A stretch of DNA of 33,886 nt. It comes from Mycobacterium asiaticum. GTDB lineage: Bacteria; Actinomycetota; Actinomycetes; Mycobacteriales; Mycobacteriaceae. The position numbers and the translations under genes were made by a program. Each line of letters begins with the position of its first letter. Position 1 is the stretch's first letter. A model generated the notes under the pieces. That model ran no database searches, was not told the origin of the DNA, and saw nothing but the letters and a program-made list of their open reading frames with translations. Location of the stretch: the NCBI RefSeq assembly GCF_001673315.1, contig NZ_LZLQ01000003.1, positions 1 through 33,886 of the forward strand, given 5' to 3'. This document shows positions 8,464-18,475 of this stretch, one piece after another.

Positions 8464-9153
8464 ATGGCATCTGAGGTGATGGATTGGGACGACGCCTATC
8501 GGGAGGGTGTTTTTCAGGGACCGCCGCCGTGGAACATCGGCGAACCGCAACCCGAACTGGCCGCGTTGATCGCGGACGGCAAGATCCGCAGCGACGTGTT
8601 GGACGCCGGGTGTGGCTACGCGGAGTTGTCGCTGGCGTTGGCCGCTCAGGGTTACACAGTGGTGGGCGTCGACCTCACGCCGACCGCCGTTGCGGCGGCC
8701 AGCAAGGCGGCCCAGGAACGCGGCTTGGCCACCGCCAGCTTCGAGCAGGCCGACATCACCACGTTCAGTGGCCACGATGGACGCTTTTCCACAGTCATCG
8801 ACAGCACCCTGTTTCACTCGCTGCCGGTCGAAGGCCGCGATGGCTATCTGCGCTCGGTGCACCGGGCTGCCGCGCCGGGCGCCAGTTTTTATGTGCTGGT
8901 GTTCGCCAAGGGCGCTTTCCCTGCCGAGTTGGAACCCAAGCCCAACGAAGTCGACGAGGACGAGTTGCGGGCGGCGGTCAGCGAATACTGGGAGGTCGAC
9001 GAGATCCGGCCCGCTTACATCCACGCCAACGCGCCCGCGGATCCGCCGCCGATGCCCGGTCCAGCGATCGAGTTTCCGCAACACGACCTCGACGAGAAGG
9101 GCCGCGTGAAGATGCCCGCTTATCTGCTGACGGCGCACAAAGCCGATCAGTAG
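8464..9153 (+). CDS. Class I SAM-dependent methyltransferase (Rv3699-like)
   Basis: This 229-residue protein begins [15 protein letters not shown] and carries [16 protein letters not shown], a signature of the thiopurine/tellurite-type small methyltransferases. Motif I is [16 protein letters not shown], beta 2 ends [11 protein letters not shown], and motif II is [14 protein letters not shown]. The substrate is unknown. ATG 8464 is preferred to the upstream TTG at 8455, which would add only three residues. In M. tuberculosis Rv3699 directly follows Rv3698; here the AraC/VOC pair lies between the two. Its stop overlaps the last codons of the convergent PPE gene by 7 bp. Confidence 0.85.
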   Translation: MASEVMDWDDAYREGVFQGPPPWNIGEPQPELAALIADGKIRSDVLDAGCGYAELSLALAAQGYTVVGVDLTPTAVAAASKAAQERGLATASFEQADITTFSGHDGRFSTVIDSTLFHSLPVEGRDGYLRSVHRAAAPGASFYVLVFAKGAFPAELEPKPNEVDEDELRAAVSEYWEVDEIRPAYIHANAPADPPPMPGPAIEFPQHDLDEKGRVKMPAYLLTAHKADQ

Positions 9154-12100
9154 TTCTGCACGAAAATTCCGGCGAGATTCGAACCGATGTTCTGTAGACC
9201 TGAGAGGAGGCTGCTCACGCTCGGCGGCAGTGCCCCGATGTTGAATAGACCGGACACCGCGCCGCCCAGAACGGAGAGCCCGGAGGATCCTTCGCCGAAG
9301 ACGTTGTAGCCCGAAACTCCCGTGAGTCCCAGCGGGTTACCGGTGAAGAAGCCCGAGGTATTAGACCCGTTGTTGAAGAAGCCCGAGGCGTTGGAGCCAC
9401 CGGTGTTGAAGAACCCCGACGAGGTGAAGATGTCGTCGGTGGTGTTGCCGAAGCCGGGCGCCGGCGGAATCTGGAACTCGAACAGCTTCTGGCTGGCCAC
9501 GAAGATGGACGGGATGTGAATTCCGGGCAGGTCGAATGCACCGACCTCGATCGGCGGAATCCCGAACGTCGGCAGTTGGAACGCTTCGGAGAAGAGCTGC
9601 GGAAGGTTGAACTCGCCGACCGAGATGGGCGGGATTCCGATTTCCGGCAGATCGAAAGCGGACGAGATGATCTGCGGCAGGTTGAACGGACCCACTGCGA
9701 TGTTCGGAATCCCCAGCTCTGGCAGGAAGAACGGCGACGACGTGAGCTGCGGTAGCAGGAACTCGCCAATGCCGATCGGGGGAATCCGCAACTCCGCAGT
9801 CGAGAATTCGGGCCAACTGAGCTGGGGCAACAGGAAGTCGCTGAGCCCGATCGGCGGAATCGTGAACTCCTGCGTCGAAAACGCCGGCCAACTGAGCTGC
9901 GGAAGCAGAAAGTCGCCGAGGCCGATCGGCGGAATCGTGAACTCCTGCGTCGAAAACGCCGGCCAACTGAGCTGCGGCAACAGGAAGTCGCCGAGGCCGA
10001 TCGACGGAATAGTCACCTGCGGCGTCGAGAACTGTTGCCACCCGACCGACGGCAGCGTGAACGGGTTGATGCCGATCGGCGGAACCGTCACTGCCGGGAT
10101 ATCGAAACCCGACAGCTGCAGCGACGGGAATACGTAGGGTCCGCCGTTATTGCTTATCGTGAGCGTCGGGAGCGTCATTGCCCCAATTTGAATACTTGGG
10201 AAGTTGAATTGCTGAATATAGCCCTGCGTGGAGCCACCAGATACGCCCGGAATACCTAGCGATATTGCGTTGAGGTTGAAGGTACCGAGTCTGATGTCAT
10301 AATTTGGCGCCACCAAGTTGCCGGTTATAAGTTGAACTACCGTTTGGTTACCACCAGGGATATAGATGTTCGGGAATTGAATGCCTGGGAAATTAATCTG
10401 CGGAATGGTAACCGAAGGCAGACTCCATGGAGTTACCTCGATCAGGGGTGTCTGGAACTTGGGAATAGTAATGCTTGGCGTAGTTATCGGCGGGACCGCG
10501 ATCGGCTGGGTGCTCAGCTGGGGAGTGCTGAACCCCCCGACGTTCAATGCCGGCGTGGTGTATGCCGGAATCGTTATGGCCGGAATAGTGATCTCGGGCA
10601 GGTTGAACGAACCCACCATGAGATTCGCCAGGGTCGCGCCGGCCGGGATGCTGACCGACGGCAACGTGATCGCAGGCGTCTCGAAGGAACCGACCAACAG
10701 ATTCGCCAGCGTCGCCCCGGCCGGAATGTTGACCGAGGGCAGCGTAATCGCCGGTGTCTCGAAGGCCCCTACCACGAGATTGGCCAGCGTCGCACCAGAG
10801 GGAATGGTGAGCGACGGCAATAGGATCTCTGGTGTCTGGAACGCACCGAGTACCGCCTCGAGTGGCGACGCGAAGGCTCCGATCGAGATCGGCGGGATGC
10901 CGATTGTCGGCAGGCTGAAGGCAGAGATCAACACTTCTTCGGGTGACGTGAACGGTCCGATGCTGATCGGCGGAATGGTGATCTGCGGCAGTAAGAAGTC
11001 GGTCAACCGGGCAATCGGCGAAACGAACGGTCCGATGTCGATCGGCGGAACAAAGATCTGCGGGAGATCGAACGGGCTGAGCTCGATCGGCGGTATATCG
11101 ACTGCGGGCAGGGTGATTTCAGGCGTGGTGACCGCGACATGGATCCCGCCCTGCTGGTTCCCGGTCCAGCCAATGCCGTTGTTCATATTGCCGGCATTGA
11201 AGGATCCGGTGTTGTAGTCACCCCAGTTGGCGAAACCGGTGTTGGTGTTACCGATGTTGAAGCTGCCTGTGTTGTACGAACCGGGGTTGATGTCGCCCGT
11301 GTTGTAGCTACCGGTGTTGAGCGCGCCCGTGTTGCCGATGCCCGCGTTGAAAGACCCCGTATTGATGGAACCGGGGTTGATGAAGCCGGTGTTGGCTATG
11401 CCCGAGTTTCCGATACCGGTGTTGAAGGATCCCGAGTTGAAGAGACCGAAGTTCCCGTTGCCCGAATTGAAGAACCCGACGTTCCCGGTGCCGGAGTTGA
11501 ACAAACCCAAGTTGGCGCCACCGGAATTGAAGGCGATACCGAATTGATTGTCCCCGGTGAGGCCAATGCCGATGTTGTTGTTGCCGGTGTTGCCCAGACC
11601 AATGTTGAAGTTGCCGCTGTTGGCGAACCCCTGGTTGCCGAAACCGAAGTTCCCCAGCCCTATGTTGGAACCGCCCAAGTTGCCGAAACCGATATTCCAA
11701 CTGCCCCGGTTAGCGGACCCCAGGTTGGAGTTGCCGAGGTTCCCGTCGCCGATGTTGCCGGACCCGAGATTTCCAAAGCCGAAATTGCCTGCACCGAAGT
11801 TCGCGAAACCCAGCGAAGTCTGCAGAGATTCAGCGGCGGCCGGCGCCGCGGCGGCCACCGCAGCCGAACCGGCGGCCAATTGAGCGGGCAACCCAGCCAA
11901 TGCCTTCAACGGTTGAGTAAACGGCGTCAACGCCGATGCGACTGCCGACGCGCCCGCGTAGTAGTCGAACATCGCGGCCACGTCTCGGGCCCACATCAGC
12001 TCATAGTCGGCTTCAGCGGCGAAGATCGCCGGGGTGTTGAGTCCAAATAAGTTGTTCCGCGCCAGCGTGATCAGCGCGGAGCGGTTGGCCGCCACCTCCC

Positions 12101-12422
12101 CAGGATGAACGACGGCCGCCCGGACCGAATCGAACGCGCTCACCATATTCCGCGCCTGCGTTGCGGCCTGCTCAGCCTGGCTGGTCACCGCGCTCAACCA
12201 TCCGGCGTACGGAGCGGCCGCGGCCGCCATCGCCTGCGATGCCGCGCCTTGCCATGATGCGTTCGCGAGACCCGAGGTCACCGACCCGAATGAGTCTGCC
12301 GCGACGGACAACTCGCTGGCCAGCCCCTCCCAGGCCGCGGCCGCGGCAAGCAACGGCTGTGCCCCCGCCCCAGCGAAGATCCGAAGGGAGTTGATCTCCG
12401 GCGGCAACACTGAGAAATTCAT
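9147..12422 (-). CDS. PPE-MPTR family protein
   Basis: The product is 1091 residues. Residues 1-180 form the PPE domain: the PPE motif itself at 7-9 ([12 protein letters not shown]) and a WxG turn at W57-Q58-G59. An Ala-rich linker leads into the major polymorphic tandem repeats (about residues 205-425), with NxGxGNxG units and FNSG/YNTG variants. From about 430 to 1000 the chain is built of IPPIxxxxFxLP units. Two tighter repeat blocks within this are listed separately, as is an AT-richer non-repetitive stretch. A short SGFFNTG/SGFFNNG tail closes the protein. MPTR PPEs are exported by ESX-5 and lie on the cell surface or are secreted. GGAAGG precedes ATG by 9 bases. No PE partner is adjacent. 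It separates the Rv3699-like gene from egtE, which are neighbours in H37Rv. Confidence 0.95.
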   Translation of the reverse strand: MNFSVLPPEINSLRIFAGAGAQPLLAAAAAWEGLASELSVAADSFGSVTSGLANASWQGAASQAMAAAAAPYAGWLSAVTSQAEQAATQARNMVSAFDSVRAAVVHPGEVAANRSALITLARNNLFGLNTPAIFAAEADYELMWARDVAAMFDYYAGASAVASALTPFTQPLKALAGLPAQLAAGSAAVAAAAPAAAESLQTSLGFANFGAGNFGFGNLGSGNIGDGNLGNSNLGSANRGSWNIGFGNLGGSNIGLGNFGFGNQGFANSGNFNIGLGNTGNNNIGIGLTGDNQFGIAFNSGGANLGLFNSGTGNVGFFNSGNGNFGLFNSGSFNTGIGNSGIANTGFINPGSINTGSFNAGIGNTGALNTGSYNTGDINPGSYNTGSFNIGNTNTGFANWGDYNTGSFNAGNMNNGIGWTGNQQGGIHVAVTTPEITLPAVDIPPIELSPFDLPQIFVPPIDIGPFVSPIARLTDFLLPQITIPPISIGPFTSPEEVLISAFSLPTIGIPPISIGAFASPLEAVLGAFQTPEILLPSLTIPSGATLANLVVGAFETPAITLPSVNIPAGATLANLLVGSFETPAITLPSVSIPAGATLANLMVGSFNLPEITIPAITIPAYTTPALNVGGFSTPQLSTQPIAVPPITTPSITIPKFQTPLIEVTPWSLPSVTIPQINFPGIQFPNIYIPGGNQTVVQLITGNLVAPNYDIRLGTFNLNAISLGIPGVSGGSTQGYIQQFNFPSIQIGAMTLPTLTISNNGGPYVFPSLQLSGFDIPAVTVPPIGINPFTLPSVGWQQFSTPQVTIPSIGLGDFLLPQLSWPAFSTQEFTIPPIGLGDFLLPQLSWPAFSTQEFTIPPIGLSDFLLPQLSWPEFSTAELRIPPIGIGEFLLPQLTSSPFFLPELGIPNIAVGPFNLPQIISSAFDLPEIGIPPISVGEFNLPQLFSEAFQLPTFGIPPIEVGAFDLPGIHIPSIFVASQKLFEFQIPPAPGFGNTTDDIFTSSGFFNTGGSNASGFFNNGSNTSGFFTGNPLGLTGVSGYNVFGEGSSGLSVLGGAVSGLFNIGALPPSVSSLLSGLQNIGSNLAGIFVQNY
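9729..10028 (-). repeat. Four 75-bp (25-residue) units inside the PPE gene
   Basis: Units are 10028-9954, 9953-9879, 9878-9804 and 9803-9729. The consensus begins [15 protein letters not shown] and continues [10 protein letters not shown]. Units 2 and 3 are almost identical in DNA, so the duplication is recent; the fourth has drifted. The length is a multiple of three, so copy-number change would keep the frame. Confidence 0.9.
10614..10847 (-). repeat. Three 78-bp (26-residue) units inside the PPE gene
   Basis: The units read [12 protein letters not shown], then [14 protein letters not shown], with few substitutions between copies. Together with the 75-bp block they show a second and third tandem-repeat system in one protein, apart from the MPTR pentapeptides. 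The pattern of short hydrophobic IP/LP strands suggests a stacked beta structure; this is inference. Confidence 0.85.
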
Positions 12423-12607
12423 TCTTGCGACCCTTCCAAAAGCTCATCTTTGCGCGGTTCGCAGCGGGAGTACCTAGATGCGTGCCCGCCCCTTCATACG
12501 CGTACCGAGCGAAGTTACTCCACACGCGCGCAATATGCACTACTGCTTGAAGGGCGAGTTTGGAGACTTTTGGCATGGAGTGCGCGCTCCGGCACGTGCG
12601 ACGGGTT

Positions 12608-13714
12608 TCACCCCGCGAAAGTGGCTGCAGTGGCCGAAATCAGCGCTTCGGCGAAGGCTTCCAACTCCTCGGCCGTCGTGTCGACATGTGGTGAAATCCG
12701 GAGCACAGGCTCCGCGAGTTCCATTGGCGCCCGTGGGATTCCAGCAAAGGTGGTCAAGATCCGACGCTCGGCGAGCAACCATTCGCGCACGGCTTCCGGG
12801 TCGGCACCGCCGACCGGCGCCAAAGTTGTGATCGCGGACGGTTCCTCGCGCTCTTCGACCACCACCCACCCGTCGACGTCGGCCAACAACGAACGGGTGA
12901 TGCCACCCAACTCGGCCAACCGTGCGCGCACGTTCTCGGGCCCGTAAGCCAGGTGTTCACCGACGGCCACCGAGAAGCCGACCCGGGCAGCCACATTGGC
13001 CTCACCGAAGCCAAGCTGGTCAACACCTCGCGTCAATCGCTCGGTCAGTTCGGGGCGCATCGCCAGGACTCCCACCCCACGCGGCCCAGCGATCCACTTG
13101 CGCGACGACGAGTACGTGACGTCGGCACCCACTGCACAGTCGATCTGGCCCAGGGCCTGGGCGGCGTCCACAACTAGCGGGATACCGAGTTCACGGCACA
13201 GCTTTGCCACCATCGCCAACGGCTGCACGATGCCGCGGTGGCTGGCCACTGGCGTCAGGTGCACCAGGTGCGGCGGATGCTCTTGGAGCGCCAGGGCGGC
13301 GTCGTCGATGGCCAGCCGACCGTCCTCGAGAGTCGGTAGCCGACGCACCTCGAATCCGTGCGCGGCCATGACCGCCAGGTTCGGGCCGTACTCACCCGGT
13401 AGACAGGCCAGGGTTCGGGCGTCACGCAACCAACTGCCCAGCAGCAGGTCAAGCGCGTTCAGCGAACCGGTGGTGAACACCACCTCGGCCTCGGATAAGC
13501 CGCACAGCGCAGCCACCGCGGCGCGCCCGGCGTCCAGCACCGGCGTTGCGGCGTCGGCCGCAACGTATCCACCGACCTCGGCCTCGTGCAGCCCGTGCCG
13601 CGCAGCGGCGTCCAGGGCAGCGAAGCTCTGCCGCGAACAGGCCGCGTTGTCCAGGTGCAGGCCCGCCATGGCCGGCCTGGCCGCGCGCCATTGTTCGGCC
13701 AGCGCGCTAGTCAC
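12608..13714 (-). CDS. egtE: Ergothioneine biosynthesis PLP-dependent C-S lyase EgtE
   Basis: EgtE removes the cysteine carbon skeleton from hercynylcysteine sulfoxide to give ergothioneine, using pyridoxal phosphate. At 368 residues it is a class V aminotransferase fold: [12 protein letters not shown] (phosphate loop), Asp183 in VVDAAQALG (pyridine-nitrogen contact), and the Schiff-base Lys206 in [13 protein letters not shown]. The GTG start at 13712-13714 overlaps the egtD stop by four bases (GTGA), which indicates translational coupling. It is the last gene of egtABCDE. Downstream, before the PPE gene, are 185 bp with no gene and no clear terminator. Confidence 0.95.
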   Translation of the reverse strand: MTSALAEQWRAARPAMAGLHLDNAACSRQSFAALDAAARHGLHEAEVGGYVAADAATPVLDAGRAAVAALCGLSEAEVVFTTGSLNALDLLLGSWLRDARTLACLPGEYGPNLAVMAAHGFEVRRLPTLEDGRLAIDDAALALQEHPPHLVHLTPVASHRGIVQPLAMVAKLCRELGIPLVVDAAQALGQIDCAVGADVTYSSSRKWIAGPRGVGVLAMRPELTERLTRGVDQLGFGEANVAARVGFSVAVGEHLAYGPENVRARLAELGGITRSLLADVDGWVVVEEREEPSAITTLAPVGGADPEAVREWLLAERRILTTFAGIPRAPMELAEPVLRISPHVDTTAEELEAFAEALISATAATFAG

Positions 13715-14676
13715 TTAACAGCCAACGACAGACCGAAGTCGCCCGCGTCGTCCGTCCACCACCGGACCCGATCCAGCCCCACTTCAGCCAGTTCGGCCCT
13801 CACCGCATCCGGACGAAACTTGCAGGACACTTCCGTCAGCATCTCCTCGCCAGCTTCGAAATCAACGGCCAGGTCCAGCGCACCAACCCGGACCCGCTGT
13901 GAACGGCCGGAGCGCAGCCACATTTCGATCCGTTCCTCTTCGGCGTTCCAGCGCGCGATGTGCTCAAAGGCGTCAACGACGAAATCAGCGTCAAGTTGGC
14001 GATTGATCACCGACAGCACGTTGAGATTGAACCGGGCCGTCACCCCGGCCGCGTCGTCGTAGGCGCGCACCAATCTGTCGGTGTCCTTGACCAGGTCCGT
14101 GCCCAACAGCAGGCTGTCCCCCGGTCGCATCACATTGGACAACGCCGTCAGAAACTCGGCGCGGGGCCCGGGCGTGAGATTGCCGATGGTCGAGCCCAAA
14201 AAGACGAACAGCCGACGCCCGCCACCGGGGATCTCGGCCAGATGCTGCTCGAAATCACCACAGACAGCGTTGATTTCGATCCCTGGGTACTCGCGCTGAA
14301 TCGCGCTTGCTGCAGCCGAAAGCACATTGGCATCGACGTCGAACGGCACGAAGCGGCGCAACGCGCCGCGGTCCCGCAACGCGTTCAGCAACAAGCGGGT
14401 TTTTTCCGACGTCCCGCTGCCCAGTTCGACCAAAGTGTCGGACTGACTGGCGGCAGCAATCTCCGCAGATCGGGCGCGCAGGATGGCGGCTTCGGCGCGG
14501 GTCGGGTAGTACTCCGGCAACCGGGTGATCTGGTCGAACAGGTCGCTACCGGCCGCATCGTAGAACCATTTGGGCGGCAGGGACTTCGGCGTCTCCTGCA
14601 GGCCGGTGTACACATCACGACGCAATGCCCGCAGGGCGGCGTCTTCGGCCAGGTGATTGGACAGCGAGAGCGTCAT
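13711..14676 (-). CDS. egtD: L-histidine N-alpha-methyltransferase EgtD
   Basis: EgtD trimethylates the alpha-amino group of histidine with three SAM to give hercynine, the first committed step of ergothioneine synthesis. The 321-residue length is standard. The family start ([18 protein letters not shown]), [10 protein letters not shown], the SAM motif [27 protein letters not shown], and [11 protein letters not shown] are all present. The C-terminal segment [19 protein letters not shown] completes the domain. ATG 14674-14676 overlaps the egtC TGA by four bases (ATGA), and its own stop overlaps egtE, so the whole operon is read as a coupled unit. Confidence 0.96.
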   Translation of the reverse strand: MTLSLSNHLAEDAALRALRRDVYTGLQETPKSLPPKWFYDAAGSDLFDQITRLPEYYPTRAEAAILRARSAEIAAASQSDTLVELGSGTSEKTRLLLNALRDRGALRRFVPFDVDANVLSAAASAIQREYPGIEINAVCGDFEQHLAEIPGGGRRLFVFLGSTIGNLTPGPRAEFLTALSNVMRPGDSLLLGTDLVKDTDRLVRAYDDAAGVTARFNLNVLSVINRQLDADFVVDAFEHIARWNAEEERIEMWLRSGRSQRVRVGALDLAVDFEAGEEMLTEVSCKFRPDAVRAELAEVGLDRVRWWTDDAGDFGLSLAVK

Positions 14677-15386
14677 CGAACCCCTTTCGCATGGTTCAAC
14701 GCGGTCAGGGAGACACCTTCGGCGTCCACTTCCACCAAGTGCCGGTCAGGCACTTCTTCCCAGCCCGGGTCGTCGTCGTACGGTTCACTGGCGAGCACAA
14801 CGCCGTCGTTGCGACGCAGCAGAAAAAGCGTGTCGCCCCATGCGGTTGCGACAAGCCGCGAGCCGTTGGCGGCCATTATGTTCAGCCTCGCCAGCGGATC
14901 GGCATCGCCTATCTGGGCGATGCTCTCACCCAGCGCATCCATACCGCGCGCGAATATCGCTGCAGCGAGTTGTGCGCTGTCGCAGATGGATTCGGCCATG
15001 GGGTGCTGTGGTAGCACCGAACGGTCCACCACACCATTGTGCGACAACAACCATTCTCCGTCGGTAAATGGTGCGGTGGAGCTGATTTCGATCGGCATGC
15101 CGACGGTCGCAGATCGCACCGCAGCCACGATGCAGTGACTGCGCAGTGCCGGCGCAACCGACTCGAATGATGTGTCCCCCCACAGAGGCGCCGCACTGCG
15201 CCAGCGCCGCGGAACGGCGCCGCCGGACCGGTCATCGAAAAAGCCCACGCCCCAACCGTCTGCGTTCATCAGACCATGCTTCTGCCGGCGCGGGGCATAG
15301 GACTGCACCCGCAGACTTTGTGGCGGATCGAGCACCAGCGAAGAAACGCTGACCACCGATCCGAGCCAGCCCAGATGGCGACACAT
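14673..15386 (-). CDS. egtC: Gamma-glutamyl-hercynylcysteine sulfoxide hydrolase EgtC
   Basis: EgtC is an Ntn-hydrolase (class II glutamine amidotransferase fold) that releases glutamate from gamma-glutamyl-hercynylcysteine sulfoxide. The start MCRHLGWLG puts the catalytic Cys at position 2, exposed after Met removal; this fixes ATG 15384-15386 and rules out the longer open frame. [14 protein letters not shown] and LSHNGVVD are the other family motifs. It has 237 residues. The ATG overlaps the egtB TGA by one base (TGATG), and the stop overlaps egtD. Confidence 0.95.
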   Translation of the reverse strand: MCRHLGWLGSVVSVSSLVLDPPQSLRVQSYAPRRQKHGLMNADGWGVGFFDDRSGGAVPRRWRSAAPLWGDTSFESVAPALRSHCIVAAVRSATVGMPIEISSTAPFTDGEWLLSHNGVVDRSVLPQHPMAESICDSAQLAAAIFARGMDALGESIAQIGDADPLARLNIMAANGSRLVATAWGDTLFLLRRNDGVVLASEPYDDDPGWEEVPDRHLVEVDAEGVSLTALNHAKGVR

Positions 15387-16675
15387 CAGATATCCCAAGC
15401 CAATCGGACACCGGAGAAGATCTGCCGACGGTACGGGTGATCCCAATTGCGGAAGCTCGGACGCAGGATCGTGGGCTCCACGGCCCACGAACCCCCGCGC
15501 AGCACCCGATAATCACCGTCGAAGAAGGGCTGCGAATAACGTTCGTAGATCATCGGCACAAACCCGGGCCATGGACGCAGTGCTGAACTGGTCCATTCCC
15601 AAACATCACCCAGCATCTGCTCGGCCCCATAGGCGGACGCGCCGGCCGGGTAGGCCCCCACGGGCGCGGGCCGCAGCGTCGCGCCGCCCAGATTGGCGCG
15701 CTCGGCGGACGGCTCCTGTGCGCCCCATGGGTAGCGCCGCCGGGCGTTGCCGGCCGGATCCCAGGCACAGGCCTTCTCCCATTCGATTTCGGTGGGCAGA
15801 CGGGCTCCGGCCCAAGCCGCATAGGCCTCGGCCTCGAAGTACGAGACGTGTTGCACTGGTTCGTCGTCCGGAATGTCCTCGGTGTACCCGAACCGGGTGC
15901 GGGTGCTCCCATCAGCGGCCCAGAAGTGCGGCGCGGTAAGGCTCGCCTGCTGGCGGTGCTGCCAACCACGTTCGGACCACCATCTCGGATTCGTGTAACC
16001 ACCATCAGAGATGAAGTGCCGCCACTCGCCGTTGGTGACGGGAACACGGCCGATGCGGAAGCTCGGCACGTCGACCACATGCGCGGGGCGTTCGTTATCC
16101 AGTGAGTAAGGCTCGGTCGCAGCGTCCACGCCCAGCACGAAGGGCCCGCCGGGCACCAACACCGATGTCCCAGTCAAGCCCGGCCGACCCGGCGGAACCC
16201 GATCGGCGGCCTGTAACAGGGGCGCTCCGGTGCGCATGTTCAACGCCTGCAGCATGGTTTCGCCGTGCTGATTCTCGTGACTGATGACCAAGCCGAACTT
16301 GAACAGCCCCGGGTCCTGGGGTCCTTCGTCCGGCAGAGCATCCAGCTCGTCCAGCGCAGCAGCGCGGATCGTGCGGCAAAACGACCGCGCTTGGGCAGGC
16401 GAAAGCAGTGGCAAATTCACCCGGCTGGCCCGGGAGTGCACGAACGCGTCGTAAAGCCGTTCGACATCAGGGGTCAGCAACCCCGGCCGGTCCGGGTTAC
16501 CGTCGCGCAGCAGCCACAGCTCTTCCTGCTGACCGATGTGCGCCAGGTCCCAAACCAACGGACTCATCAGTGGGTCGTACTGCCGGTGTAGCTCGGCGTC
16601 CTCGAAGTCGACGAGTCGCAACGTGCGCGTGCGGGCACGCTCCAACTCACCGGCAAGCCGTTCTCGTACCGTCAC
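15386..16675 (-). CDS. egtB: Hercynine oxygenase / sulfoxide synthase EgtB
   Basis: EgtB is the non-haem iron enzyme that joins hercynine to gamma-glutamylcysteine through oxygen-dependent C-S bond formation. The 429-residue chain has an N-terminal DinB-like helical domain with iron ligands at His46 (WDLAHIG) and the pair His133/His137 in HENQHGE (HX3HXE motif). The formylglycine-generating-enzyme-type C-terminal domain ends in [10 protein letters not shown]. Other markers are [26 protein letters not shown] and GDVWEWTSS. The GTG start at 16673-16675 overlaps the egtA stop by four bases. All metal ligands expected from the structurally known mycobacterial enzyme are present. Confidence 0.96.
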   Translation of the reverse strand: MTVRERLAGELERARTRTLRLVDFEDAELHRQYDPLMSPLVWDLAHIGQQEELWLLRDGNPDRPGLLTPDVERLYDAFVHSRASRVNLPLLSPAQARSFCRTIRAAALDELDALPDEGPQDPGLFKFGLVISHENQHGETMLQALNMRTGAPLLQAADRVPPGRPGLTGTSVLVPGGPFVLGVDAATEPYSLDNERPAHVVDVPSFRIGRVPVTNGEWRHFISDGGYTNPRWWSERGWQHRQQASLTAPHFWAADGSTRTRFGYTEDIPDDEPVQHVSYFEAEAYAAWAGARLPTEIEWEKACAWDPAGNARRRYPWGAQEPSAERANLGGATLRPAPVGAYPAGASAYGAEQMLGDVWEWTSSALRPWPGFVPMIYERYSQPFFDGDYRVLRGGSWAVEPTILRPSFRNWDHPYRRQIFSGVRLAWDI

Positions 16676-17973
16676 ATCTCTCCCTGCGCCATCCGCGCAA
16701 CGGTTGCCGCGATGCCGTTGTCGATCACCCGGTCGGAGAAATCGTCAGCAGGACATCGCCCGGTCTCTACGTTGAGCATCAGTTCTTCCATCGCGGGCAT
16801 GAGCTCGGCCGGCGCCCGCTCCGTCGCGAGGGCCAGACACCGGTTGGCGGCGACGTGCAGCCGCCTATCAGAGAGTCCGACCCGGGCCGCGACGTCCCAT
16901 GCGGTGGCCACCGGTTCGACGGCTTCGGCGGCGAGGTCGGCAGCGATGGGGTGGTCCAGCAGTGTGGTCAGAGTGAAGGCCAGGGCCGGCCAAACCGTCT
17001 CCGGGACAGTGTCGAGGTAGCGGATCTCTAACCACCGGCGCGGGCGTACCGGGGGAAACAGCGTGGTCAGGTGGTATTCCAGGTCGGCGATCGTGGGGCG
17101 CCTGTTACCGAGCAGCACCCGGCCGTCCGCCCAATCGGCGAACGGCACGTAGTGCGTGACTGCGACGTTGTCTCCCGCGTCCGCGCTTCGAACCATCATC
17201 ACCGGCGCCTTCAGCGCGTACCGCGCCCAATCGGTGCCGGGATCGACGCCGCTGGCCCCCAGAATCGGTCCGCACCTGGCCGAATCCATCTGGCCCCAGA
17301 CCCACTGACGGGTGGACTGCCAGCCGGTGAACTCGCCGGCAAGCATCGGGGAGTTGCCGGCAATTGCAATCATCGTGGGACCTAATGCGTGCGCCAGCCA
17401 TACTCGGGTTGCCCAGCCCGCACGGGGGCCGGCGTCGAGATTGATCTGAATCGAAGCCGTCGAGGTCATCATGGCCGCACCCGCTGCTCCGCTGTCGCTG
17501 GCAGCGAAGAATTCTTCCATCGCGCGGTAACGCGCCCCAGGATTGACCCGCTCAGGCGGCCGCAGCGGGTCCGCACCCAGGAACACCAAACCAAGCCCGG
17601 CCTCGGCCAACGTGGACCGGAGCACCGCCTGATCACGCCTCATGCCATCGATCGCCGACGGCACACCGACGGCTGGTGGGCCCGAAAGTTCAACGGCACC
17701 ACCAGGTTCCATGGTGATGACGCTCCCACCAGGGAGAGGACCGATCCATTTCAGAACATCGTTGAGTTCGTCCCAGCCAGGGCGACGAAATGGATCGGCA
17801 GGGTCGAAGCAGTGCGCCTCGAGTTCCAGGCCGATGCGCCCCAGCGGGCCGTCGACGAGGCAGCCCTCGGCGATGTACTGCACGGCAGCCGCGGAACCGG
17901 TTATTGCGGTGTCAGCCGGCTGGACATGGTCCAGTGGTGCGTGCGCAGCGGTCGTGGCGATGCGTGTCACCAT
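16672..17973 (-). CDS. egtA: Glutamate-cysteine ligase EgtA
   Basis: EgtA makes gamma-glutamylcysteine from glutamate, cysteine and ATP, supplying the sulfur donor for EgtB. The GCS2 fold shows as [18 protein letters not shown] (acidic metal ligands), [29 protein letters not shown], and [15 protein letters not shown] (ATP/metal site). It has 433 residues, as in Rv3704c. Three starts lie together (GTG 17976, ATG 17973, GTG 17970); ATG 17973 follows GGAAG at a suitable distance and matches the family start. The upstream open frame belongs to antisense sequence over ohr. A 7-bp inverted repeat 18 bases upstream may control it. Confidence 0.93.
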   Translation of the reverse strand: MVTRIATTAAHAPLDHVQPADTAITGSAAAVQYIAEGCLVDGPLGRIGLELEAHCFDPADPFRRPGWDELNDVLKWIGPLPGGSVITMEPGGAVELSGPPAVGVPSAIDGMRRDQAVLRSTLAEAGLGLVFLGADPLRPPERVNPGARYRAMEEFFAASDSGAAGAAMMTSTASIQINLDAGPRAGWATRVWLAHALGPTMIAIAGNSPMLAGEFTGWQSTRQWVWGQMDSARCGPILGASGVDPGTDWARYALKAPVMMVRSADAGDNVAVTHYVPFADWADGRVLLGNRRPTIADLEYHLTTLFPPVRPRRWLEIRYLDTVPETVWPALAFTLTTLLDHPIAADLAAEAVEPVATAWDVAARVGLSDRRLHVAANRCLALATERAPAELMPAMEELMLNVETGRCPADDFSDRVIDNGIAATVARMAQGEM

Positions 17974-17990
17974 CACTTCATCTTCCAGAT

Positions 17991-18013
17991 GGGTCCGACA
18001 TATTCCCGGACCC
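17991..18013 (-). promoter_or_regulatory. Inverted repeat between ohr and egtA
   Basis: Positions 17991-17997 (gggtccg) are a perfect inverted repeat of 18007-18013, with a 9-nt AT-rich spacer (acatattcc). It starts six bases after the ohr stop and ends 17 bases before the egtA start codon, leaving about 46 bp between the genes. It could be an ohr terminator, an attenuator, or an operator for the egt operon. There is no T-run. Confidence 0.45.
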
Positions 18014-18019
18014 GGGCGG

Positions 18020-18448
18020 CTAGACCCTCGCCGAGACGTCGACGTCGACGTTGCCCCGGGTGGCCTTGGAGTACGGGCACACCTGGTGGGCTTGCTCGAC
18101 CAGATCGTCGGCCGCGCTCTGCTCCAGGCCAGGCAGGTACCCGACGATCTTGCCGGTGAGCCCGAACCCACCTTCGGCGTCCTTGCCGAACCCGATCTCG
18201 ACGGTGACATCGGTGGCGTCATCGAGCTTGACCTTCGCTTTGCCCGCGACCAGTCGCAGCGCCCCCAGGAAGCACGCCGCATAACCCGCCGAGAACAACT
18301 GCTCGGGGTTGGTGCCCTCGCCGTTGCCGCCCATTGCCGTCGGCGGACGGGTGTCCAGGTCGATGCGGCCGTCGTCGGACTTTACGTGCCCGTCACGCCC
18401 GCCGCCCGTCGCCGTTGACTTGGTGGTGTAAACGACATCAATGCTCAT
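18020..18448 (-). CDS. ohr: Organic hydroperoxide resistance protein (Ohr/OsmC family)
   Basis: Ohr is a thiol peroxidase that reduces organic and fatty-acid hydroperoxides through a pair of reactive cysteines. From the start MSIDVVYTTK the protein is 142 residues with Cys59 (SAGYAACF) and Cys124 (HQVCPYS), the expected peroxidatic and resolving positions. TGGGRDG and GTNPEQLFSAGYAACF are typical Ohr motifs. An ATG 12 bases upstream is possible, but MSIDVV fits the family better. It lies 27 bp downstream of katA and 46 bp upstream of egtA on the same strand, so the three genes may be co-transcribed. Ohr and ergothioneine both act against peroxide stress. Confidence 0.93.
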   Translation of the reverse strand: MSIDVVYTTKSTATGGGRDGHVKSDDGRIDLDTRPPTAMGGNGEGTNPEQLFSAGYAACFLGALRLVAGKAKVKLDDATDVTVEIGFGKDAEGGFGLTGKIVGYLPGLEQSAADDLVEQAHQVCPYSKATRGNVDVDVSARV

Positions 18449-18475
18449 GGCCTCGATCATGCCAGCCGAGGCTGA

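Noticed and set aside
11139..12050. 303-residue Val/Gly-rich ORF on the + strand
   Set aside because: It is the antisense shadow of the PPE-MPTR repeats; open only because the repeats are periodic.
17974..18282. N-terminal extension of egtA
   Set aside because: It is an alternate frame through ohr; EgtA similarity and the ribosome site begin at 17973.
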